In this document: positions 10,101 through 19,700 of the stretch, one piece after another
How positions within the stretch are numbered: position 1 is the first letter of the stretch
Layout: each line of letters begins with the position of its first letter
Source: Prochilodus magdalenae
Lineage: Eukaryota > Chordata > Actinopteri > Characiformes > Prochilodontidae
DNA: 64,000 nucleotides
Reading direction: 5' to 3'
Assembly: GCA_024036415.1 (NCBI GenBank)
Contig: JAMWET010001940.1
Location: forward strand, 875,001-939,000
The notes under the pieces: generated by a model
The model's input: the letters and a program-made list of their open reading frames with translations, nothing else
Database searches by the model: none
Told to the model about the DNA's origin: nothing
Position numbers and translations under genes: made by a program

Positions 10101-10982
10101 TTCCTCACCATCTCTATAATAGATTCATTCATACAGAAATCCAGGAACATGTAGGCTGCAGAGTTTGGTGTTTCCCAAGCTGATATGATTGATCAATAGC
10201 TAATTTACCTTCACTTTTAAGGTATTAATCAAGTCCTTTGTGAGTTGTGGAATGAGATGCTGAATAGACCAGTGTTCTCTGGAGGATCCCAGCTTTGAGT
10301 AGTTTATATTCCCTGCTGTGAAAGACTTGACTCACCTCATAAAGGGCATGATTACTAACCTGTACAGGAACTAATGTAGTTGTTATCAGAGAAACACCAA
10401 GCTCTACAGTCCTGGATACCTTAATGTAGAGAACAGTGGAACCTGGAAATAAATTGTTACTAAACAATTATATTTAACCGTTTTATTTTTCTTCTGTAGG
10501 AAATGCTGCGAGGCATAGTGTAAATTTGAGCATAACAATGAAAGGTTATTCGATGAGCAGCGTACTGTTTTGCTTTATCCACTGTTAGCACAGTGAGTCA
10601 CTATTAGCACAAATTTATGACAAGGGTTTCAAAACTGACTCTGTAACATTGTAACAGTTTTAATGTTTAGCAGTTCTGTATTCCTCCTTTGGTGCATATA
10701 CTCATCAGTTTAATGGGTTTAAATGTGGCTTAGATTAAAGAACCAGGGACTGTCCATCAACACGTACAGTCTAGTGGCTCACACATGTTTTGCAAGCTGA
10801 TTGTTGCATACTGCCTGTTTCCAGATGCTGAGAAGGGTTGCCATGTCCTGCATATCTTATCCAGTGTGAGGCAGCGCTACAGTCGTAACCTGAGCAGAGA
10901 AGCCCTGGAAGTCGGCCTCAAGTGTTTAGAGTGTAACAGCGACATCATCAGCACTATGGACTCCCACTACACTGTTTTGTAG
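3974..10982 (+). CDS. stn1: CST complex subunit STN1 (OBFC1), nine coding exons
   Basis: STN1 works with CTC1 and TEN1 in the CST complex, which binds single-stranded telomeric DNA, stimulates DNA polymerase alpha-primase and limits telomerase. Joined exons: 3974-4106, 4868-4963, 5128-5202, 5498-5668, 6899-7025, 8061-8223, 9581-9706, 10006-10078, 10825-10982. They total 1122 nt, or 373 residues; human STN1 has 368. All junction phases agree. Residues about 9-45 carry the family hallmark LLWGLDPVF...LYIKDIL...ESRQVPG. Residues about 60-100 hold the OB-fold core VDVLGTV and [14 protein letters not shown], and [12 protein letters not shown] follows near residue 130. The C-terminal half is the winged-helix region, with VTEQDKDL and [10 protein letters not shown], ending in DSHYTVL. 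The start has a strong Kozak context. sh3pxd2a follows on the same strand, as in mammals. No inactivating change was seen. Confidence 0.96.
4107..4867 (+). other. stn1 intron 1, no other feature
   Basis: GT-AG intron of 761 bp, very AT-rich, with acceptor TTTTTGTTACAG. No repeat or RNA gene recognised. Confidence 0.85.
4868..4963 (+). CDS. stn1: stn1 coding exon 2 (OB-fold)
   Basis: Encodes [20 protein letters not shown] followed by [11 protein letters not shown], matching the [18 protein letters not shown] segment of the OB-fold in mammalian STN1. Donor GGAG|GTAAAC, phase 1 at both ends. Confidence 0.95.
5128..5202 (+). CDS. stn1: stn1 coding exon 3 (OB-fold)
   Basis: Encodes [20 protein letters not shown] and HGDSG. 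The [10 protein letters not shown] motif is one of the best conserved parts of the STN1 OB-fold. 75 nt, phase 1 to phase 1, acceptor TATTCAG, donor GGGG|GTGAGT. Confidence 0.95.
5498..5668 (+). CDS. stn1: stn1 coding exon 4, with an alternative acceptor
   Basis: Encodes [19 protein letters not shown] and [20 protein letters not shown], the end of the OB-fold. Two acceptors 12 bases apart both keep frame: ACCATAG (exon from 5498) and TATCTTCAG (exon from 5510). They would give proteins differing by four residues (ALSS). The donor is TCGTTTT|GTAAGC at 5668. Confidence 0.9.
5669..6898 (+). other. stn1 intron 4, no other feature
   Basis: GT-AG intron of 1230 bp. It contains only AT-rich sequence and a T-run with ATTCAG as acceptor. 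No mobile element was recognised. Confidence 0.8.
6899..7025 (+). CDS. stn1: stn1 coding exon 5
   Basis: Encodes [20 protein letters not shown] then [10 protein letters not shown], matching [29 protein letters not shown] of the mammalian protein, the end of the OB domain and the linker to the winged-helix half. The ACTGA|GTGAGT donor takes the phase from 1 to 2. Confidence 0.95.
7026..8060 (+). other. stn1 intron 5, mostly unassigned
   Basis: GT-AG intron of 1035 bp. Around 7440-7560 the motifs GAGATATGGCAAAAATATCACA and TGATATACCTCATGATGG resemble an old hAT-type non-autonomous element, but no terminal repeats could be paired. The rest is unassigned. Confidence 0.6.
8061..8223 (+). CDS. stn1: stn1 coding exon 6 (winged-helix region)
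   Basis: Encodes [20 protein letters not shown] then [20 protein letters not shown] and [10 protein letters not shown]. It corresponds to the first winged helix (LPSLTSLLSEKAKEFLMENRVQ in human). The acceptor is ATTCTTTCAG and the donor CAG|GTGGAG, ending in phase 0. Confidence 0.92.
8224..9580 (+). other. stn1 intron 6, no assigned feature
   Basis: GT-AG intron of 1357 bp. An open frame on the minus strand near 8315-8542 has no homology and is taken as chance. Nothing else recognised. Confidence 0.7.
9581..9706 (+). CDS. stn1: stn1 coding exon 7
   Basis: Encodes [20 protein letters not shown] then [16 protein letters not shown], matching the KAIHSIFKNAIQLLQEKGLVFQK...LYY segment of the C-terminal winged helix. 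126 nt, phase 0 at both ends. Confidence 0.93.
10006..10078 (+). CDS. stn1: stn1 coding exon 8, apparent GC splice donor
   Basis: Encodes [20 protein letters not shown] and KREK, matching human VTREDKDLHRKIHRIIQQ. To join in frame to exon 9 the donor has to be AAAT|GCAAGT, a GC-AG type. A GT donor inside the exon (ATAC|GTGAAG, exon end 10054) is also in phase but would shorten the linker by eight residues relative to the family, so the GC site is preferred. Confidence 0.85.
10079..10824 (+). other. stn1 intron 8 (GC-AG type)
   Basis: 746 bp, from GCAAGT to TGTTTCCAG. The segment about 10220-10450 is less AT-rich and open on the minus strand for 80 codons, but resembles no protein I know. It may be an old repeat. 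Confidence 0.6.
10825..10982 (+). CDS. stn1: stn1 coding exon 9 (terminal)
   Basis: Encodes [20 protein letters not shown] then [20 protein letters not shown] and [10 protein letters not shown], ending at TAG (10980-10982). It matches the C-terminus of mammalian STN1 (EKGCHFLHIL...SDIVSTMEHYYTAF). Acceptor TTTCCAG. Confidence 0.96.
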
Positions 10983-11345
10983 GAATGAGGTCTGAGAAGG
11001 TCACAGCTCAACCACCTGGAAGGTAGAAACCAGGATTATGTTTATGGAAAGAGCGCTGAAGTATTTGGTGTTCCAAAACACAGAGAGAATAATGGAATGG
11101 GGTGCAATTACACTGCCATTAACTTGAGGCATTTCTAATGAGTAATTAGAAACCAGTTCCATTATGGACAGATTGCTGGATGTACCAGTGTTCGGTTTGC
11201 ACTGCAGTATTTCTCCCAGACAGTCTTAGAAGCAATATTAGTCATATTTCATTTTATTCTTTACAACAGCATTCGTTCTGTTGTGATGCTTTGGTTGGTT
11301 GTTCTTTTATATGTATGAAATGTCCAATAAACAATAAAATAATAA
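10983..11345 (+). other. stn1: stn1 3' untranslated region (putative)
   Basis: Follows the stn1 stop codon and runs to just past the tandem AATAAA signals at 11326-11338. The 3' end is inferred only from those signals. Confidence 0.6.
11326..11338 (+). promoter_or_regulatory. stn1: two polyadenylation signals AATAAA
   Basis: AATAAA at 11326-11331 and again at 11333-11338, about 345 bases after the stn1 stop. They are the first canonical signals downstream of the gene on this strand. Confidence 0.65.
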
Positions 11346-11544
11346 GAAGTAAAATACTTTTGCTTAATTTAGATACTAATGAACTACTGAATAAATACTG
11401 AATGCATTCTTTTTTTCACATTGTTTCTCTAGTTAATGCATGTTAAAAATTATAATAAAAAAAGCATTTGTAGGTGTAGAAGTAACCAAAACAGGCGTGC
11501 ACTGAAAATCTTTTTTGAAAGAAATGCCCTAAAACGTACTGCCA

Positions 11545-12320
11545 TTGTTGAAATCTTATAGAGCTAAAAATACACTGTTTGCCAAAAAAGGTTATAGTTT
11601 GGATTTAAAAAATGCAATTACAAATACTAAAGAAACGATTACTGCATTGATTAATATGTTTCAGCTAGCATCAATTATTTCAACCCTAACTGATGCAGTG
11701 AGCCAAATTATTAACCTGCATCAAGCAAAGAAAACCGCTATGGATGAGCTGAAATGATTGGAATTGGGTTCCGAACTCTCCAGTGCAATGCTGGGAGGAC
11801 AGTGGAGAACCATCAACTCCATCAACAAGAAATGTGGTTTAAAAAATATATAGACTGTGTTTGGAAATCACTAAAACTTCCTGTGAAGACAGATGTTGTC
11901 TGACAAGTCTGGTTACCCTTTTCCAGAGCAGTGGGAAAGAATGGAAGCGCATGATGCAATGCATCCATCATGTCTTGTATCCACTGTAAAAGCCTTTGGA
12001 GGCAGTGTTGTGACCTGGGGTTGCTTCAGGTGGTCAGATCTAGGCTCAGCAACATTATGTGCCAATAAAGTGAAGTCACCTGACCATCTGAATGTACTGA
12101 ACGACCTGATTATCCCATCTATAGATGTTTTCTTCCCTGATGGCACCGCCATATTCCAGGATGATCGATTGAAAAAGTGGATTGGGAAGCATGAGGAATC
12201 ATTTTACCCATGGCCACCACAGAGTCCTGAGCCAAACCCCCACTGAGATCTTCGGGATGTGCTGGTGATGACTTCATGGAGGGGTTCATCAGTCCAAGCT
12301 CCTAAACGATAATGCATTCA
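11545..12320 (+). mobile_element. degenerate Tc1-like transposon (C-terminal transposase half)
   Basis: A 117-codon frame at 11893-12246 starts MLSDKSGYPF and contains STVKAFGGSVVTWGCF, matching the TVKHGGGSVMVWGCF motif of Tc1-like transposases. IFQDD follows at the position of the second catalytic aspartate (usually QQDN). Then comes WPPQSPEPNPH directly followed by TGA, where the family has WPPQSPDLNPIE with the catalytic glutamate. The glutamate is lost and a stop occupies its place, so the element cannot transpose. The upstream part (11545-11890) shares the orientation but is too decayed to read. Terminal repeats could not be paired. It lies between stn1 and sh3pxd2a. Confidence 0.8.
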
Positions 12321-12807
12321 GCTCTGGACAGAAATAAACATTCTCTGGATACATGCTATGATCAAAGCAAACTAAATATTAGTGTGTGCCACCTTTTGTG
12401 GCCAGGTCCTCCATACAGACATCATATACAATGTATGCCTATGGGTGAATCTGAAAACGTGAGGGCAGGTTTCGGCCACAGGGGGGCGGTATGAGCAAAT
12501 CCAAGCGCCAGCTGCCCATGAGCACATCTGTATCCATGCAGTTTTCCTGTGCTGCCACCCCTATTGGCAGCAGATAACCTGTCTAATAAATACTGATGAG
12601 TCAATCCGGCAGCAACTCGGGAAGTTTTCCTCCCTCTTCCCTAGCTGTTTGTGAGCGCGCTTTTAATGAGGATGTATGTTGCTCAATGGAAGACCCTTTC
12701 CAACAGCCATGGGTGGGCTTTAGACAAGACTGCAGGAAACGGGGGCAGCTGTTTTAAGCCTTAGTCGAAGCTGAAGTCAAGCTCTTTATTCGCCAGTTAA
12801 GATTTCA
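12321..12807. other. intergenic sequence, no feature assigned
   Basis: Mixed-composition sequence between the Tc1 fossil and the palindrome. Several short open frames overlap in both strands but have no recognisable homology. Confidence 0.5.
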
Positions 12808-12883
12808 CCGTTCCACCTTAAATGGTGCACCAGTTGCACTCTGGCGCCAGACTACAACTGCTGCACCATTTAAGGTGGAACGG
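12808..12883. repeat. 76-bp near-perfect palindrome (fold-back element), copy 3
   Basis: The outer 22 bases (12808-12829, beginning CCGTTCCACCTTAAATGG) are an exact reverse complement of 12862-12883 (TGCACCATTTAAGG... ending GGAACGG). The exact centre is the 12-bp palindrome TCTGGCGCCAGA (12840-12851). Between them 7 of 10 pairs match, so 35 of 38 base pairs can form. The same arms recur at 985-1056 and 2963-3007. It lies about 0.8 kb upstream of the sh3pxd2a start codon. It could be a MITE or a structured regulatory element; there is no coding capacity. Confidence 0.85.
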
Positions 12884-13696
12884 AGAGATTGGAATAAGAA
12901 GCCGGAGAATAGGAACTTGAACCTCGCGCTTGGAAAACCAACGCTGGTACCGACAAACACTAGTGCCCCCTGCCCGCCCACCTCGCCAGAGCTCAAGAAG
13001 CCCGGCCCAGTAGCTCCACAGAAACAGCCGAGAGAGTGAGTGAGTGAGAGAGAGAGAGACTGCTCGCTCCAAATCTGACCAGCCTTGACGGCGAGCCACG
13101 ACGTCGTAGGTTTAAAGAAGAACCAGCCTCGTTTTGCTGGCACTAACCTCTAGCGCTGTGGTTCCGACCCAAAGGAGCCCATTTAAGTGCTAAACTTGGG
13201 TCTTTTGTTGTATTCATTACGCACGCGCACGCTCGTGCGCCCCCTCCTCCTCATTCTCCTCCTCCTCCAAAACAAGCAGCGCCGCAGTTCTGAAGGCTCA
13301 TCCCGGAGCGCAGCTGGGAATAAATGGATTTCGTGATTTCGCTGTGGCTTTTTTCCCTCCGCTTCTTATGAGAAGAGGAAGAGGGTACCGAGTTCCCGCC
13401 TCTCCGCCCGGGCTGCTCGATATTCGCGGCGCTTTGTCTGCTTACGCGCGCGAGCTGAACGGGGCCACGGATCTCTGATTTGGGAAAAGGGGAGAACAAG
13501 CAGGAGGAGAGCCGCGAGATTCCTCAACCATATTTCTTCGTGTGAGGGTCCCGTGCATAAGGAGGAAGAGGAGGAGGGGGAGGAAGAGGAGGGGGACGGA
13601 CGGACGTTATCTGTACCTCACACATCTTAACAGGATTTTCCAGAGCCCTCATTCCCTTCTTCCTTCCCAGTCGTGTCTGACGCCTCCGGTCCAGCC

Positions 13697-13770
13697 ATGC
13701 AGCTCCGCACCGTTCTGGACGTGAAAGTGGTGGACGTGGAGAAGAGAAGGCACCCCTCCAAACACTACGT
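13697..13770 (+). CDS. sh3pxd2a: sh3pxd2a coding exon 1, with a 2-bp frameshift
   Basis: Start ATG with G at -3, then MQLRTVLDVKVVDVE in one frame and KRRHPSKHY in the next frame, ending at CACTAC|GTGAGT. The conserved exon is 24 codons (72 nt) with a phase-0 end. Here it is 74 nt, because the run GTGGAGAGAAGAGAAGG (13736-13752) holds one extra GA. Read literally from the ATG, the frame ends at a TGA at 13772-13774, after the donor. No upstream ATG opens the other frame: a TGA at 13678-13680 closes it. A sequencing or assembly error, a polymorphism or a true lesion are all possible. Confidence 0.85.
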
Positions 13771-16700
13771 GAGTGGGCCTGTTACAGCTCGGTTCTAGCT
13801 ACATGACTAGCAAGCCAGCCAGCCTTACAGATTCTAGCGAGTCGCGAGGGAGTGAAGGAGTAAGCGAGGGAAGGAGGGAGGGAGAGGGGTTGCTCTAGTA
13901 AGGCTGCATGAGAAGCTGGTAATGACAGGAAAGCCGAACACGTTGGAGGAGAAGAAGCGGATCGGTGGGGGATGACGTCATGCGCGTTTCTCTAATGCAA
14001 GGGATGAAGGTCGTGGGAAAAGAAAAAAGAAACAAACAAACGATCATGCTCCAACTTTCAAAGCCCATATGAGGGGTTGGGTGAGTGGGTCATACCCTCC
14101 CACCCATCCCTTCACTTTTAGGGGGAAGGGGCTGATTGTGTGCGCTGCTGTCTCAGCAGGTACTAAAGGTGCAGGTTTGGCTGGATGAGGGAATCTGTGG
14201 TCCTCTGTTCGGTTTGTGGTCTGTGTTTTAATCCCAGCAAGCTGGAGGTATCCGAATGAGGATGATGCTCCCTGCCTTGATGCTTAGACTAATGTTGTGG
14301 GTCTACTTGTAGTAGTTCAGGGGCCATGTAGTTCAGGGGGAGCCCAGTCTTGGTTACTGGAGAGCCATCACCCTGGGGCTCCAAACCCTGATTCTGGAGG
14401 TCCTGGGCTTTTTAGTGCCTGCCCTGCTCCAGACACACAACTATTCAGCCCATTATTAAGATCAAGTGGGAGTGATTAAACAGGAAAGGCACTAGAACGT
14501 GCAAGGCAGTGGGTCGGTCTCCAGGACACAGCGGATCCCGCTAATAGAGGCCTTAAGAGGAATGTGAGTTTTAAGACTAGGTGGTAGGTTTTCCGAACCA
14601 GGATCAGGACTCCTTGGGCTTGTTTAGGAATCATCATTTTCATCCAGGGCCTGACATTCACCACAGCTTGCCGAATTCGCTTCTCTGTTACATGTAATTC
14701 AGCTCATCATTATTTGCAGGTTTAGTTGCTGGGTTAGAGCAGTACTGCTGAGCACTGAACTAGCTGCTATGAGCTAAAAAGAAGAGGTCCTGGTCCTGAA
14801 GGGTCTACCACCCTCCTTTGTGGTCCTGGTAATAAGACTCCAGGGACATCTGAATATTACAGCCAGTGTGTTGGATCTGAACTTTACAGGGTGGACTGAT
14901 GGATCTCTAGGACCAGGACTGACTACCCCTCACCTAGACCATGCTCAGACTAAACCACTGCCAGTTGTTGTGTTGCTTACTGGTAGCACTGCCAGATGTG
15001 CGTTTTGTAGCTGTTGGCAACACTGTCAAATGTGCCTTTCCAGTCCGTAGTGAGGTGTGAGGAGACTTTGGTTCGAGCTGATATGACATGAGCCAGGCCG
15101 TCCCATTACACTCCGTGCTCTTGTTCGGAATGTGAGAAGCTCGTCCTGAAATATTAATTTCTGACCAGCAGTCATGCGGTTATGTGCTAAAGTGATGAGG
15201 CTCCAGTCTGATGAAATACCTGCCGTTAAAAACGTGAGGCATTGGATCCACAGTTTCCTTTTTTATTTAAATAGCCATGTGAAGATCAAGGTAACCGAAT
15301 CCATTGTGTGCATTTCTCTCTTCTTCTAAAAGTGCAGTGACTGCATTCATGTAGTCAACTTTGCTGTAGTAGCTTTTTGGAGGGTAATGTAGGTCTCCGA
15401 AATCTGCCTTATTTGAGTCCAGTTTGTTGTTGGAGACTGGGGTCATACAGTACCCTCAGCCCGATCTGGACCAATCACAACCAAACGGATCTATCTCAGA
15501 GTCTGGTGATTTCTACCACACTGCTGTTGCCCTGCATTCTCTTTCCTCTCCATCTCTAGGGAGAGTTGGAGACTGTGAGAAGAATCTAGATGGGCTTATC
15601 CCTAAGCCTCACATGGACTTCTACAACTATCTCGATGGTGAGAGAGGGAAGCAGGCTCATTCGCTGTTTGTGAAACAGCTGGAGATGCTTATCCTGTGAG
15701 AAGAAGGAGTGGAAGAGTGGAGGGTGTGAGGGAAGGAGGAAGGGCCTACGTACCCACATCCTTCATGTTTTATTCCCAAAGAAGAGAACTACCTAGAATA
15801 AACCAGCTTCCTCCTTTCTGCCTAGGAAGCCGGACTGTGCTTAACCATGCTCCTCTCTATGTGGATTGGGCGGGTGAACTTTGCCCTAATTAGCCTTTAT
15901 TATTATGGTTAATTCTCTCTTTTTATTTTAATGACTGTAAAGCAAACTTATGAATATCACTGGACTTCACACTTCAGTCTCCTTTTATTGTTCCTCCAGT
16001 TAATGGAAACAGTCATGTGTGCTTAGCCATCTGAATCCCATTCCGAATGAGCACTTGCTCACTCAGACACTGTGCATACAAAACTAAAGGCAGCATCAAG
16101 CTTCTTTTATAGGTTGGTGCAAAGCAGACAAAGCAGAGCACAGAAAACCAGCTCCATGTTCCACATGCTGCTTCCTTTCACTGTGCTTAATGTGGATGTG
16201 CACATGGCCTGACAATGCTGCTGGAGATTGTAATGAGCTTCAAGTGGACAAAGCCAAAGTACTCTGTATGTTAGGCAAGATATGATTGACGCAGGTTTCA
16301 TGAGTTTTAGGGGCAGATGATGAAGCACATACTCATGACGGCTATGACTGTTCCTTGTTCGTCACTGTTGGTAAGCAGTCCAAACGGTGTCTATTTAGAA
16401 GAGAGGGAGTAGAGGGGTGGAAAGATTGAGTGCGTCAGTTCTGCTGCCAGACAGGAAGCTAGCGTTGCCGTACAGGATTTGCTTCGGAGTCCCATTAAAG
16501 CGCTGTGTTTTCAGTAGGGTTATGCAGCGGATTACCGAGCACAAACACATAAGCACAACAGGAGAGAGATGAATCAGACATCTAAATGCGCTTTGGCTGC
16601 TTATTAAAGTTGCCACTCAGCTCCCGAGGACTTTTTGTGGCTGCGCTGAGTTTAACCGAGTTCCCTGCTGGACATGGTTACGTCCTTGTTAAAACGGGCC

Positions 16701-19700
16701 TTAAAATGTCAGTCAGAATAGCGACTTGTCTTGGCCTCGTACTTATTAGTCTCTCAGGCCGAGGCTACGCTCTACATGTGGGGTTGAAAGTTGAGTCTTT
16801 GAGCGTCGAGCTCCAGCAGTGAGCTGCACGGCTTTTGAAGGGCTGTAGTCACTGACTGTCCATTGTTTGAAGGTTTTGCCTGGAGGCAAGGGAAGCAGGA
16901 GCAGCATTGTATGCGTATGAGTGAGAGAAACTTGGTAATTACTCACTACTGTGACGTGAGTGGGTTACTCAGGTCATTGTGCTGTGTTCTCAAGGCTCTC
17001 TCATTGTCTGGGCCTGGGCCCATCAGAGACCCTCAAGTCCTAGAAGTGTGTGTTTACGGGCGTGTGTGAGAGAGAGCCATTGGCAGTCTCTGATAGCTCC
17101 CCCTTCTAGTGGTTCTGCTCTGGTTCTTTTCAAAGTCTCTGTGGTTGTTTTCACTCCCTCCTTCTTCCTTTATTTTCCTCCTATTAAAACCTAATCGCTT
17201 CATCGTTTTAACTGATTACTGAATTTCTGTTATAATGTTGTAAATATGGACAAAAACAAACGTTAGAATGTACGCCCCTGATTGTTCAGGCTGGTTTGGT
17301 GAATTTGTGTTTTAGCATACATACTAACATGACACTCTGATGCTGTTGCTTCACCTACCTCGGCTGGGTGCCACCGCCCTCCAGCTGACCAGTTTGCCTA
17401 CCATGAAGCTCCTCTTTGTCTTGTGCCGTGAGGGGCCTCACCTGCATCCCACGCACCCATCCAACGATCCTGCTGTTTAATCATTGGACATTTCGTCGTC
17501 TGCCTCATAAACACTCAACACTTCTCCTATTCTTTCTAACAGACTATCATCATAGTCCTCCACCTAACAGTTACTAACAGCTCTTGTTCAGAACTGACTA
17601 TAAGTGTAAACTCTGATCCTATTGTGTGTGTTGCTATTCGGGGGTTGAGGAGAATGGGTTCGCCTTTTGAGTCTTGGTTACTCTTGAGGTTTCTTTCTTT
17701 TGCTCTGAGGGAGTTTTCCTTGCCACTGTCGGCCTTGGCTTGCTCATTGGGGGCTTGGACTCGGATTCTCTGTAAAGCTGCTTTGTGACAGCGTCTGTCT
17801 TGGCATGGTGTTAACTGTTTGGTTGAACATACACTCATCATCAAAGGATGGCTGAACCCAGAGGGACGTGTTGGTTTAGAAGGGAAGATGAAAGTTACCA
17901 CTAACAATAAATGATGATGAATTTAGACTGATATGACCAATATTTATATAATAATCATATATATATATATATATATATATATAAATTTGGCATCTGAAAT
18001 GGAGTTGTAGAGGTTCCTAATGGTGTCCTGTGATAATCCATCCCATACAGTTTGAATATTTACACACTGTTCCTGTAGATTTTGCAGTGTGGCACTTGAC
18101 ACCAAACCACTTATCTTGGCGCCGACCACAGTGCCTTCCCACCCAGATTCATTGGTCGTGTCCACCAGGACAAAAGCAGGGCTTTGAGCTAGTGTAGCAC
18201 TATGTTCAATAGGTTGGAGTGGTGGAACATCTTATTGGTTAATGGGACACTTTGTCAGCTACTTGTGTCCCGACATTCCCGGTGAAAGATAAAGCAGTGT
18301 TTTTCATTTATCTTGTTCCATAGGACACATGCCTTAATTGAACACCTGGTTAAACAGATAAATGGATACTAAGATCAATCTACATGTCTGTATGTGTTAA
18401 ACCACCTTGTGTTCCTTACAAGTCTTAAGCCAGTTCTGCTGTAACACTTCCCTCTCTCTTATACATCTCCCTTTCCCATCCTCTCCCTCCTCCGGGTTCC
18501 TAGTCTGAGAAGACATCTTGTGCTGCTAAATTGCCATTGCCTGTGGCCCCGAGTTGTTTGAGCTTGTCTGCTGTGGGGTGGTGTATGGGATTGCTTTCAG
18601 GGCAGGATGATTACATCATGTGGCAGTTATGATATATGGCACTAGTGACATTTGTGGGCAGCGTGGGAAGCCACAGTGGGGTTCAGGAAAATGGGGTCCA
18701 CTGTGTGCATATCTGATCTTGGATCAGCCTTTTGCTACTGATCTGTGTGTTTCTGTGCACATGGGCAATGATCCTAGATCTAGAATATTTGGCATGCCTT
18801 GACCCTTTTTCATGAGAAGCTTTCTTCATCCAGTCTGGGGCTATAAATCTGATTTGTGTACCTGATTTGATTGCAGTGTGTTTTGTGTTGCGGAGGATGA
18901 ATTTCCCAGAAGTGTTTCAGGGCTTATCATAAAGTGGAATCGAGATTATCAGCATTTATGATGACATTATGCGGGCCAAGAGACCACTGCTGCCCAGATA
19001 AGACATGTTTGGTCTCGGAAGTTTGCTTCTTTAGTATTGTAGTGTGGTTATAAGGCCAGTGTAGCTTTTTATTTTTTGAAGTTTACATCCTATCTAATTA
19101 ACACTGTGCAAACTGCATGCCTAAAGGGGGAGACCATGCTGTTTGGTGTGGGGACATTTGTCTTTGGGAGAGGGATGTTGCAAGCTCTTTTTGTGCACTG
19201 GACATCTCAACATGTTATGTTCAGTTTGTGCCCTTTGTCCTGTACTGACCAATCAAATTCAAAGAAAAGGCTGGCAGTTATAATGGATGAGGGCTCGGTA
19301 GTCACTGAGTAGCCTGATCTGTTTGAGTTTATAGAATAAAAGCACAGAATAAATAGAATGCTTTTATTTTAGCATAGCAGTCGACACTTAGAGGTGGCAC
19401 AGACCCGGACCATAGTTGCGCTAGGCTCCTGGGCACAAGCATCTAGGTAGGGCGCCCAAACTTCTACACCAGTTACACACATGTATAACACATACGAGAT
19501 AAATGCGATCAAGGCCAGATAAGGGGGATTAAGCGATAGTTCATGTTCAGATTCATGTGCACTTTGAGCAGCACAAATTGCATCTCGTCTTTCTGTTTTG
19601 AAAATGAACAAAATTATCTTCATTAGGTCTATAAGCACAGTCTTGTGGCGCCCTACACGGTCCTTGTGTGTGCTTCAGCCTAAATCACAATGCATAATGT

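Larger units (their letters stand above)
12884..13990 (+). promoter_or_regulatory. sh3pxd2a: GC- and CpG-rich promoter block of sh3pxd2a
   Basis: Composition switches from AT-rich to GC-rich with many CpG (for example ACGCACGCGCACGC near 13220 and GCGGCGC near 13430), then returns to AT-rich after about 14000. The block surrounds the sh3pxd2a start codon at 13697, includes GA-rich tracts in the presumed 5' UTR (13555-13600), and ends at a CRE. No TATA box is evident, which fits a CpG-island promoter. The transcription start cannot be placed from sequence. Short open frames in this block are compositional. Confidence 0.65.

Noticed and set aside
12805..13499. Several open frames of 80-110 codons around the sh3pxd2a promoter
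   Set aside because: Stop codons are rare in GC-rich DNA. No conserved protein, and the region is 5' UTR or promoter.
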